From NCBI GenBank assembly GCA_033977485.1, contig CM066983.1, forward strand, positions 106,979,580 to 107,043,579: a stretch of 64,000 bases of DNA. The letters run 5' to 3'. This document shows, in pieces, positions 36,933-47,900 of the stretch; the stretch's first letter is position 1, and the number at the start of each line of letters is the position of its first letter. The DNA is from Hydrangea macrophylla. Its lineage: Eukaryota; Streptophyta; Magnoliopsida; Cornales; Hydrangeaceae. The position numbers were made by a program, and so were the translations under genes. The notes under the pieces were generated by a model. That model searched no databases. It saw only the letters and a list, made by a program, of their open reading frames with translations, and was not told the DNA's origin.

Positions 36933-37124
36933 CGAGGTCTTTTGCCTCGGGTGCGATCTCGAGGTCTTTAGTGCCTGGGTTCGGAGCCTAAGGTCTTTGT
37001 AGTGCCTGGGTTCGGAGCCCGAGGTCTTTTTATGCCTGAGTTAGGAGCCCGAGGTCTTTTTCGTGCCTCGGGGTTAGGCCCGAGGTCTTTGGATGCCTGG
37101 GGGTTAGGCCCGAGGTCTTTGGAA
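36933..37124. repeat. Tandem 30-31 bp repeat in the Tat-like element
   Basis: About six units of GAGGTCTTT followed by TGCCTGGGTTCGGAGCC-type sequence, with progressive sequence change from left to right. It lies downstream of gag in the element's own orientation. A minus-strand frame through it encodes Pro/Lys/Asn-rich repeats, probably not a protein. Confidence 0.8.
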
Positions 37125-37216
37125 GGGCTCTCTGACAATCGGTGGAGCCTCATATGGTGAGCAAGCAAGCACCACCATAGTCGGGCTCATCTAGACCGAT
37201 GGAGACAGGGGTCAGA

Positions 37217-37980
37217 TCAGGATCGTCGGGCTCTTGACTTCTCTGTGCTGGAGGTAAAGTCGGAACTGCTTGATCCTGACCGATGTGAACTGGAGGTCGG
37301 GTCAGGGCTTCCAGACTCAGACCACTGTGAACTGGAAGAACTGTCAGGACTCCCGGGCTGATCTCGCTTTCGCTTGCTTCTGGAAGACTTATTGCTTTCT
37401 TGCCCGAGGTCTTTGATCTTCAGAAACTCTTCAGTATCAATGTATTTTTCAACCCTCTCAGAGAGCTCAACCAAAGTTTTCGGTCGATTTCTGTGGAACG
37501 ACGCGGCGCACTTGATGTGTCGAACTCCCGAGCAGAAGGCTATGATAGTGGCGGTTTCATCAAGATCGTAGATGCCGAGCTTTTCTCGATTAAACCGGCC
37601 GGTGAACTCCTTGAGCGTCTCATTATCCCTTTGCATGACTGTCAGTAGATGTATGTCAGGTTTTGGCCGTTTGCGCATACCGATGAACTGGTTGATGAAC
37701 TGCTTGCTGAGTTGCTTGAAATTGCGGACCGATGGGGCTCCAAGGAGTAGAACCATTGCACGGCCAGGCCTTTCAAAGTGTTGGGGAAGGCTAGGCAGTG
37801 TAGTTCATCGGAGTTGGTGGCTAGGGCCATCTGAGCCTTATAGGTCCGGATGTGGTCGACCGGGCTTCCCGAGCCGTTATAGGGATCTAGGCGAGGCTGC
37901 TTAAATTTGCGCGGGATGGCAAACCTCATGATCTGGCCGAAAAACGGTGACTCTGTCTCAGTATTGGCTTGATTCGGAAC
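37217..37980 (-). pseudogene. Gag capsid region of the Tat-like element, frameshifted
   Basis: In element order, the first frame (to about 37740) has FKQPRLDPYNGSGSPVDHI and AFPNTLKGLAVQWFYSL, the classic Retrotrans_gag blocks. A one-base slip near 37740 moves the continuation to the frame ending at 37217, with FKQLSKQFINQFIG, LKEFTGRFNRE and LVELSERVEKYI. A Ser/Arg-rich tail follows. The N-terminal piece lies beyond the inserted solo LTR at 40216-40587. Capsid assembly is the normal role; this copy is broken twice. Confidence 0.9.
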
Positions 37981-37988
37981 ACGGTTTT

Positions 37989-40023
37989 TGTCACAGCTCG
38001 GTCCCATAATAGCGGAACCGGAGCCCGTGGCACGCCACCGAGGCTAAACCAATTCATTAACGTTCCCAAAATTAGGTTTGAAGAACACACGCAGCGAAAA
38101 AAAAACAAAACACATTTTAAAACCAGAGGTTCAGTCGACTGCTCAGTCGACGGGAGAAGGCAGGGAGTTTCACAATGTTTAATAGCAATTCCAGTCGACT
38201 GAGGCTGGGGTCCAGTCGACTGATGCGGGGCCCAGTCGACTGCTTTTGCTATAATAAGAAGCAGTAGCTAACAGATACAGGGGTTCAGTCGACTGAACAC
38301 AGGACCAGTCGACTGCTCCCCTAGCAGCAGCCCAATCTGCAGAATTTCAAGTTTAAAAGCTTTCTAACTTTCACCAATGATCAACCACTCAATCCAAACT
38401 CAATCCAAAGTAATCTTAGCTGTATTAAAACATTTCTAAAGCAGGATTACAACATGTCACTAACTATTACAACGGTTTAAAATCCATTCTATCATACGAA
38501 GTTAAACATAAGTTAAAACAATAAAAAGTCTTATTACAACATCCTATTGTCCCAAAACTACAAAGTTAACATTTAAGTTGCCTCCCAAGCGAACTCCCAA
38601 CCCTCGTGCTTACTTCTGCGATTCCTCGCCAGCATTTACACCTGAAATGGTTATTTGAATAACCACACATATTTTGATTTGTTTAAGCTAAAGCTTAGTG
38701 AATAAATCAACATATGTACATGAATGATAAACATGTCCGCATTCACATCTCTACATTTCATACTAGTCGCCGGAGACTCACGTGCCCGTCCATACTCCCA
38801 ATCCGCGACTCCTCGCCAATAAGTCCACGCGAAAGGGTAAGACCCACGATTCTTCTCTTCAATCGTGCGACCTTAATGCCTATATCGGCTCCACAAAATG
38901 GCACGGTGACCACGTGCTCATTCTGACCCAAATAAGCAACTTAACATGCTCAAATACATATCACCATGCTCGCGGTAATCAAAACATATCACCGTGCTAT
39001 TGAGCCTACTTATCAATATAAATGCCCAATATGAACTACACAATATATCTCTAAGAATTAATACATGCTATTCACACAAAACATGAATACATGTCAAGAA
39101 ATCATTCCAAAAATATAGTTGAATCACTCACCTCCGATTTACGCTCTTAAACTTCGATTCAAAGAAAACCCGTGTACAAAGAACGTGCAGAAGTCCGTCT
39201 AGTACAATTCCTATGGATCAAAATTCCATTTATCAACTTTTATGAAAAATTCTGGAAAATAACTTTTCGGAAAACTTAGCCAAACAGGCCCTAATAGGTA
39301 TCAAAACGAAGCTCTTACCTCGCGGAGCTCAAATATGAAATCTGGGAGAAAATAAACTGAAGGAAGGTCGTCGTTTGGCGTCGCAAAGCTTAAAGCAACT
39401 AAATCCCCCTTTGGCCTCCCTTTTGGCCTCCTCTTTGGAATTAGGTTAGAAGTTATGAAAAACCTAAAGTCATCACTTCCTATATATAGGCAAGACTATT
39501 GGGAATTTACGTTTACCTCCCCACGAGTTTTCCAAACTCCTAATCAGTCTCTGAAACTTTCTATACAGCTTATTCACAGCTTTACGAGTGAAAACTCAAA
39601 ATTATAAAAGTTTTCGACTAAGTTTCGTTTGGTCGCTAAAACGCGAATTTCTATATGACGTTTCCGAAGTTGCTAATTAGCCTACCAAATTAATAGCGTG
39701 TTCATTCGTCCTCACCAGGATACTAAATCTAACAACAGAAATAAATTCTAAAATAGAAAATAATACAGATATTGCAATACGCAGGTAAACATTTATTTCC
39801 AGATAACCATTTAAAATGTTCCATAGTAACCATCTCATACTCGGAGAGACGTCAAAACAATAAATCCTCAATCACAATAGTTTCAAAGGGTTCTCTAATA
39901 CAGACACCCAAATCAACTCGTGAGTCAAAACTCACCCAACCATGTGCCAAAAGACACGCCACATCACATTACCATGCATGACAATGTAATGAAATTGTAA
40001 TAACACAAAATGCGGGTGTTATA
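37989..40023 (-). mobile_element. Tekay-like solo LTR, copy 3, inside gag
   Basis: Ends TGTCACAGCTC and GGGTGTTATA, with the 5-bp TSD GTTTT at 37984-37988 and 40024-40028. It is collinear with copy 1 over most of its length. The cassette slot (about 38125-38320) carries five to seven CAGTCGACTG palindromes where copy 1 has GACCGGTCGA. Confidence 0.88.
38125..38320. repeat. CAGTCGACTG palindrome array
   Basis: Self-complementary CAGTCGACTG recurs five times, with shorter variants, at intervals of 20-60 bases inside solo LTR copy 3. Confidence 0.8.
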
Positions 40024-40215
40024 GTTTTGACCAAGCTTCTTGGCCACTCCATCGATCTGCTTCTGCAAGTTCTTGATTCAGACTTCCATTCCTTCCCGAC
40101 TGGTACCCGAGGGGTTGGTCGGGTCGGTGGAAGAGGCCTTTTCTTCATGGCGGGGTGCTATCCTCTGGGATCGGGCTCGACTATGACTCCGGGTAACCGT
40201 GTGCCCATAGACGAC

Positions 40216-40587
40216 TCAGCTCTTGACCGAGGGACCCTGGACTAATTCCCGGGCCATATGCTCCCGCCTTTTCCCTCGGGCAGCACGCCCACTGTTGATA
40301 TCTCTGGCATCCTCAACACGGGACGGGTTGACTTGAGCACGTTGTCTGGTCAAGATCGGTTCCCGACCGTACGCAACGTTCCCAGGTCGTTTCCCGGCCC
40401 CTGGAGGACTGCTTTGCTGGGCTAGCAGAGCTTCGATCAGTTGCTGGATTTGATGCTGGCCCTCCAGGAGTTGTGTGAGGGTCGCGGTGATTTTCTTAGA
40501 TGTCATGACTGCTGCAGCCGGTGCCGGGGCCGGAGGAACATCCCGGTCGGACTGCTGGTCAACCTTTTTACTCTTCTTCGGTGGCAT
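40216..40587 (-). pseudogene. Gag N-terminal piece of the Tat-like element
   Basis: The frame starts about 60 bases inside the LTR with MPPKKSKKVDQQSD. It continues with an Ala/Pro linker, a Gln/Leu-rich helix (QLLEGQHQIQQLIEALLAQQ) and an Arg-rich stretch, then a stop at 40216. This is the position and composition of Tat-lineage gag N-termini. The capsid domain resumes on the other side of the 2 kb solo LTR. Confidence 0.8.
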
Positions 40588-41008
40588 GACGATCAGTCAA
40601 GAGATTTGTTGATGAGAAGACTTGTCGTTTCCCACAGACGACGCCAAACTGATGATATCAAAATTTGGTAAGAGTAAAGTAAAGCTATTAAAGGAGAGAG
40701 AGACTGAAAGACTATTTTTTGTATGTGGTTCGGCCCTGTTAATGAAGGTACCTACGTCCACGTGTGTGTCTGAGCACGTTCACTAGCAGATCACCGGCGG
40801 GCCTGGTGAGCCAACAAAGAGGGGCGATACTACCAGTAATATCGGCCGGGTATATGCGTATAATGGTGAATTATAGAGGTGCTGTGTGGACTGAGAAGTT
40901 GGCGGCCCCTTCAATGGAGGGTGAGAGGTCTCTTTTATAGATGTAAGAGACCTACTCATTCATAGATAAGGAAATATAATCCTATTGATATAGATTGACA
41001 TTAATGAT

Positions 41009-41227
41009 GAGTAGGGGTGTAAATCGGTCGGTCGGTCGGTTTTTTTCGATTTTTTTGGTGTATAAAAACCGACCAATAGAGGTGTAAAGCGGTAGGTCGG
41101 TCGGTTTTTTAGGGGTTCGGTCGATTTTGCGGTCGGTTTTAGCTTGAACGTGTATTTAGAAAATCGACCAATCGGTTTTCGGTTTGGTCGGTTTGCGGTC
41201 GGTTTGCGGTCCGCGATTTTTTCTTAC
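41009..41227. mobile_element. hAT-type MITE with CGGTCGG arrays in the 3' LTR
   Basis: Termini are TAGGGGTGTAAATCGG and, complemented, TAGGGGTGTAAGAAAAAA. The flanks ATGATGAG and ATAATGAG match at seven of eight bases, an 8-bp TSD. The other LTR of the same element keeps the unfilled site near 35750, which confirms a separate insertion. My coordinates for the two ends may be off by a few bases. Most of the interior is CGGTCGGT and its complement. Confidence 0.82.
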
Positions 41228-41551
41228 ACCCCTAATAATGAGGATTTCCTAATTGGATTAGGAAATAGTGTGCACTTTCCATTAGTCTTCTAGCTTGAGT
41301 AGGAAACTGCCCGTAATGCTCGGGATTACGCCTGTGGGCCCGGATGAGCTGTTCCCGCGGTGGGATGTGCTTGTGCATTTTTTCCGACCTGTTGGCCGGG
41401 TCATGAATGAACCGCTCGGGATAATGAGTAGACTAAACTGCTCGGACTGATACTTTTGAGAAGTTGTGCATGATTTACTCGGAACATGGATTAACTGCTA
41501 ATTTAAACCACTCGATCATAAGATAGAACCAATTTTGAGTGTATCAACAAG

Positions 41552-41964
41552 CAAACTCAATCATACATAAATTCAACTCATATAATAAACAAATCCAAAC
41601 TCAAGCCTTGATTTCAACCTCGTAGTTCTTGATCGCCTCGTATTGGTATGTCCCTAGGGCCTGGTCCAGTATAATTCAGTCCCGCCCGGTCCGCCCGACA
41701 CTGTGTGCCCTAGGGCTCCCAAATGTTGTCATCCGTACGTAAACTTCCTTCGTATTCCAAAATTTTCCGTTTCCCTCCAATTGCGCTGAGCCGAATGGAG
41801 TATTTTACTCTACCTTGTTTGGGAAATCAGTGAAATTTTGGAATAGCAAAGGGTTTTAAAGTTACACAAATCCTAAACGCAACCCAACGCACCCACTCTC
41901 TCTCTCTCTCTGGGTTGGTTCGCTTTACTTTGCAAAAGCAGAAAAAGAGCAACACCGCTTGTTA
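41552..41964 (+). promoter_or_regulatory. Promoter and 5' UTR region of the RFWD3-like gene
   Basis: This is the only non-transposon stretch upstream of the start codon. A CT-rich tract at 41895-41911 (CTCTCTCTCTCTCTCT) is the Y-patch-like element common near plant transcription starts. No TATA box was found at a convincing distance. The retroelement ends only 410 bases before the ATG. Confidence 0.5.
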
Positions 41965-44900
41965 ATGGCGGACTTTATCCCAAATTACTTCCAGTACCTT
42001 GTGGAAGAAGAACTTCACGATCAAGTCCAACAGTTCATCGACGAACAGGAAGGCGTCATCGAAGTCGAAGACGACGACGACGACGACGACGACGACACCG
42101 ACGACGACACCGAAGACGACGAAGAAGAGGATGATTCCGACGACGGAGACGATGCGAATCCGGCTTCGGTGGTGGCGTTACCGAGGGTTCCGGTGGCCGT
42201 TCCTTCGTCGTCTTCTCAGGAGGTGGTGATTCATAGGAGTTTGGAGACTTTGGCTGAAGAAGAGAATGAAGATGTTCAGAGAAGAGCAGATGGGGCTAAA
42301 GCTTCGTCGCAGAATGATGAGGTTGGAGGTGGAGAGAATTGTAGTGGAGCAGAGTTGAATAGGAGCGATGTTGATGGTTTGTATTGCTCTATTTGTATGG
42401 ATGCTTGGACCAATGGAGGCGACCATCAAATCTGGTTCGAACAACTTCTTAATTCCTTCGCTGTTCGATTTTCAGTTTTATGTATATACTGGCATGCACA
42501 TTTATAATGATCTGTGTTATTGTATATGCAATGGAATTCGAAGTTTAGAATAGTAGAAGCAGACTCGTCCTCCATTTGGTTTGATTTTGAAATAGAACAA
42601 AATTGAATTGAATAGAATTGAAATGAATTCTTGACAAATGAGACCACTTTTGGCCGGATTTGTAAACCAAAACAAGAATTGAGTAGAATTCAATTCTAGT
42701 TTTAGGTCAAACTTAACACAAGAATTGCCACAAACAAGAATTGCAAATCAATTATTTTCTTGTTGTGGCAAACCAAACGGATTGGGCCTAAGGAGTTAAT
42801 TTGAAATTCAGGAATTATTGAGTGTCATAATTACCTGGAATTTCAAAATTTCGGGGACAAAAATGGGTGTACTTGCGTAGTTATTATATACATGTGCGTG
42901 GGATCAAATTCGAATGTAGCTATGCATATACCAGTAATCTTATGTTTGTATACGTGGCATGTTGATGTGGTTAAAACCTTAGAATACAATGGTGAGTGAT
43001 AGAGATTGTGGTCTAGGAATGGGTCTGCGTGGGAGTGATTATTAATTTTGCAGTATTGGAAAGAATGTGGGAATTGAGAAATAGTTCTGGACTTGTCATC
43101 TCGAGTTGGAGAAGAAAAGTCTGTCAGTTCAATTTTCATGGCATAATCTTGTGAGAATGCCATACTCTTTGCTGTTACCATATGGTTGCTCTTCCTCCCC
43201 CCCCTCCCTTTGCATCGTCTGTATGGAGTAAAAGTCTTTCAGTTGAGTGTGACAGCTGAGTAGTAAGGAAGTCTGGATCTGTAAATTGGTTAGAGCTGGA
43301 AGTAAATTGGATCAAGCTGGAAGTATGGGGAATTCTTTAAGAGCCCGTCTGGGTTAGCTGTGTTTGGGAGCTTAGAAGAGAAGAGAAGAAGGGAAATTCT
43401 TGTCTATTCTCAAGCAAACAAGGAAAAATGTGTTTTCTTTACCCTTATTCTCACCACTCTTTGTATTATTAATTTTTTTTTGATAAGTCCATCTCCCTTA
43501 ATTATTTTTTTTTCTCTCTTTTCTTATTTTCCCATCTCTTCTACCTTAACCAAATGAGAAAAGAGAGAAAAGGTGAAAGTTTTTAAATTTTGTTGATGTT
43601 CCTCTATTTTCTCTTCTCAACATAGCAGATAGCACTAAAAAATTTATTTTCTCTTCACTACAGAATCCACCATTTCGATTCTCCCTTTAGGAAAGGAAAA
43701 TAATTAAATTTGTCTTCCATTCTCTTCCCTTGATTTCTCTTCTCTCCTAGTAAATGGCTAAATGCTACAAGCAGGCATTTTTACAATCTTCTAGACTTTC
43801 TCCTCTAACCAACATCCCTTTACTTTTTTCCTTACATCTTTCTTCTCTTCATACCAAATATTTAGCAGCGCAAAAAAAAAGGTTAATCGGTTATTCCAAT
43901 CTAGGCTGTTAAACATATGCTTACATTTGTTTCGGATTCCAGTCACAAATGGAATGGGAGAGAGGTTCTTGTGGTGAGGGGAAGGGTTGAAGCGTGCAGG
44001 AAGAAACCTTGGTTTTTGACTGTTCGTCCAAATAGATGAACCACTACACAGTCAGCGAATGTGGCATTGTCTATGTTACCCGGACCCTTCATAATCCATG
44101 GAGTACCCGTACCCGACACGACACCCGTATAAGGGTACTTCTCTCTCCGATCCTTCAAAATAGTGTAAAATCTTTGAAAACTGGACGAACCCGACACACG
44201 TACCCGAGTTTGTACCCGACACCTGTACCCGAGTCTGGGTAACATAGGGCATTGTAACAGGCAAATGAATAACTTGCCTGTGGGGTGAAATTTGAGAACG
44301 AATTTGGAGGTGGTTGTGAGTGCAAGTATGTGCTTGGATTATTTGGAATGGTAGATAAAGATTTTTGGTGATCATGTTAGATTTTAAGGTGGGATAGGTG
44401 ACGGGTTGACGTTTGGGATGATATACAGACTGATTGGTGACACTCAAATTTGTGATTGGTGACACTCAAATTTGTGATGGGTGAACTCAATTGCTAGATG
44501 GCACAGGATAACCTCTAAAAGTCGCGTGCTTCATGATGTTAATGGTTGTGCATTCCATGTTATGTTGACGTACGTCTATGGGAGCTGCACAGGTTTTTAA
44601 TGGATTTGGTTTAGTAGTTTAGCATTTCCTGTGGGCTTTGAGATCTTAGATAGAACTTAAAATGATAATAGTGAGAAAACTGTAGATCTACTTGGCTTGG
44701 CCTTGAAGATGTGTATTCACAGGAGAAATCGGATTTCGACTACTATTTAAACTCAAATAATACAAGGGCAGTGGAATTAAACTATAGGCACTGGTGGATC
44801 CATGCAAGGTGGTGATGGTGGGGGGTATGCAAACCAAACCAAACCAAGCCTTGTGTCCCAATCAGTTGGGGTCGGCTGTATAAATCATTTTTCTCCATTC

Positions 44901-47900
44901 TGCACGATCAAGAGCTATATGCTCACTTAAATTATATATTTATTCATATCTTGTTGCACTACATACTTCCAGGTCAGTCTAGGTCTGCCCCTCCCTCTAA
45001 CCATTCTAGACACTGCGATCTTATCACTCTTTCGCACAAGTGCATCTATAGGTCTTCGTTGCACATGACCGAACCATCTAAGTCTATCTCCCTCAACTTA
45101 TCCTCAATCTGTGCCACTCCTATAGTCCCTTTAATGTGCTCATTTCTAATTCTACCTTTCCTAGTCTTACCACACATCCACCTTATCATCCTTATCTCAG
45201 CTACGCTTACTTTGCTATTGTGCTATTGTGCTATTATTACTATTATTATTATTATTATTGTTGTTGTTATTCTTATTACTATTAGTTTGCATATATTGGA
45301 CATTCTCCCTAGATCTTATACAAGATAATGATATCTATTATGAAGAAATGTGAATTTGTTTGGCTAATGGCCATTTAGATTATAGACATTGTTGTAGCAG
45401 AAACTTAAAAAGAACGATATTACCAATATCAGTAGCCTTTGACGTTTTCTTGGGATGAGTCGCGGACTAAGTCACTCTCAAGACGCTTCGCGGCTCTGCC
45501 CAAGTTGTGCAAGCAATTCAGATTATGCCACGACGTTCCCAGGATAAAGCAGCCCCAGAATTCGCCTCTGTCTCGAAATTCCTTGTACGTAGGAAAGTCG
45601 GAATGCTCACACCCTTTTAGAATTGTTGCTCGGAAATCAACCAGAAGACTGATCTCTATGTAAAATAAATCAAAGCTATATATATATATATATAAACTAA
45701 TATGGAGGAATAAACTTTCTGAATATTTTTTCCTTCTCAGTTTTTTCGTTGTTTCTCTATGTAGACTGATCGTCCTCTTTTAAAAGAAAGAAGAACTCTT
45801 TTTTTTATAAAACAGACTGATCGTACTCTTTAAAAGAATGAACTCTTTATTTATTAAGTTTGTGTAAAACAATTTGGGCTTAAAAACTGGTGAACGTTGC
45901 CACCAGAAAAGGAGGAGAGTTGCAAACAAATTATGCACGTCGTGTATACGTGTGAGAGAGAGAGAGTCATTCACAGACCAAGTCAAATACACACTTAAAA
46001 AGTCTGATTCTTTGATTTGTAAAGAAATATCTTTAATAAATATTATGTGGGCCTAACCTCATTATCACATCCTGTGATACACATAGCCATGGACCTCAAC
46101 TTGTCAACCACATGGGACAAGCTAGAGATTATAGGTCCCTTTTATTTTTTATTTTTTATTTTTTTTAATACACATGTTCCAACAGACACATGCAGCACAA
46201 GTTACAGCATCCCATCATTCATGCACACTTGCAAGTTTTTGGCGATTAGAAGTTTTTGTGCACATTTCTTTGTAATTTGAGAATTGCATCTTTTCCTCCC
46301 TTAGTCCAATTTAGAAATTTTCTTTTGTCTAACTATGTCATTTGAGTATTGCAGTTGTCTTCCTTGTGGCCACTTATATGGTTTGTCTTGCATCAAGAGA
46401 TGGATTCAACAACGTAGAGGTTCAGGGAAGGTATTGTAATTCTTTAATTATCTCCTGGTGTTCCAAAATGATTTAAGACACTTTCTTTGTAATCCAATCC
46501 TCAATATTCCTACTTTCCCTTTCTGTAGTGTCCTCAATGCAACAGGAAATGCACGTTGAAGGATGTAAGGGTACTATATGCATCACAAATTGTTGCTGTT
46601 GATCAACAAGTACAGAAGGTAGATTTTTTCTCAGGGAGATGGTACTATAGAAGAAAGTGGTGAGATTTCTATACTGAAATGAAATTTTCTTACTTGCAGA
46701 AAGTTCGATCTCTTGAAGCTAAATGTGTTTATCTGGAGAAGAAGGTAAGAAATTTTACTTGCAGACATGATGATTTGACTGTTTTCTGTGATATTATTCT
46801 TCTTGCTAATGATTGCCGTTTCCCTCTGATATATATATATATATATATGCTATATGTAGCTAATGCAACTCATCATTTTACCACAGCTTATTATATATCA
46901 TTCTTTATGAAGGGGTTTTTGTCTTGCTTACCAATTGAATAGACTAACAAGAAGCAGTGGAATCGAACTGCATTATAAATACGTGGTTAATGCAGAACAG
47001 TTGATTTTGTGAACTTAGGTTCACAATTTCGCATCCATGAATTGCTTCTTCTTCGTTTCCTTTTTCCTGTCCTCTTTAATTTTCTTTCCCATATATTCAA
47101 GTCACCACTTCTCCTCTTCAGCATGCATAAACTTAGAAACCACAGTAAAAGTGGTTTCAAGACACTAAACAGAGTCCAAAAGCATGAGATAGAATGTTTA
47201 CATATAAATATGAACAAATAAGGATTCCTTTTACTGCTTCCATACTTGCCTTGCAGTGTACTATTTATTGTGCGTGAGAATGGCTCTCCTATGCAATAGG
47301 GTTGTTTCTGATATCCAAGATACTGCTTTCCTGTATGGTGTTATTATTTTTCAAGGGCCATTTTCATTGTTTCTTGTATCACTGATTCTTATACTCAAAT
47401 GTGCAGGATGTTGACTGGTGTAAGAAAGAAGTTGAGTGGCAGAGTAGGGAAGCAGATTTGCGCATGCAGTTACATCAACTCATGGAGGCATGTTTTTTAA
47501 TTGTTCCCTTTTGAATGTATTTAAGCTTTTTTTCCCTGAATTGCCATCGAGAAAGGGGTTAAATGAGGTCAATTTTCCAAAAAAATCTAAGAGATAAGTG
47601 GAGTGGATTCTGGGCATTGTCCTGGTCATCCTCATTCTCTTTTGATCGTGCATCATTTTCGTGGTTATTGCTTTCTCCAGTTTTTTGTCAGCAATTATTA
47701 TTCTTTCGCCCTGAAAGAAGCAAATACATATATATATATATATGTATATATATATTGGGTTCCCGTACTACTTATAAGTTATTGATCAAATCATTTAACA
47801 TAGAGATTGAAAATAAAATCTCAGGAAAAAAAGTGTAATGGAATCTGGAATTGTCATTGGCTTTCTTCTTCTGACTTGATTGTAATTCATGTTCAAGGTT

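Larger units (their letters stand above)
35397..41546 (-). mobile_element. Gag-only Tat-like Gypsy element (TR-GAG type)
   Basis: Flanked by the 5-bp TSD ACAAG at 35392-35396 and 41547-41551. LTRs are 35397-36062 (666 bases) and 40650-41546 (about 660 without the MITE insertion). On the minus strand the LTR is followed by TTTGGCGTCGTCTGTGGGAA, the primer-site region typical of Tat/Ogre-type elements. A purine tract (GGGGGGCAG) abuts the other LTR at 36063. The interior codes only for gag, in two pieces separated by a later solo LTR. No pol domain exists in the remaining 1.15 kb, so the element needs proteins from elsewhere. Confidence 0.92.

Noticed and set aside
42178..42444. Minus-strand ORF of 88 codons antisense to exon 1
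   Set aside because: It is a shadow of the coding exon on the other strand.
42570..42800. Possible MITE with TTTGGTTTG and CAAACCAAA ends in intron 1
   Set aside because: The ends are complementary only over a short stretch and no TSD was found, so it is not listed as a feature.
43320..43880. Possible element with GAAGAGAAGAG-rich ends in intron 1
   Set aside because: Low-complexity purine/pyrimidine tracts explain the similarity; no termini or TSD.
45439..45663. Plus-strand ORF of 74 codons with several Cys
   Set aside because: It lies in intron 1 of the E3 ligase gene; no motif or repeat relation recognised.
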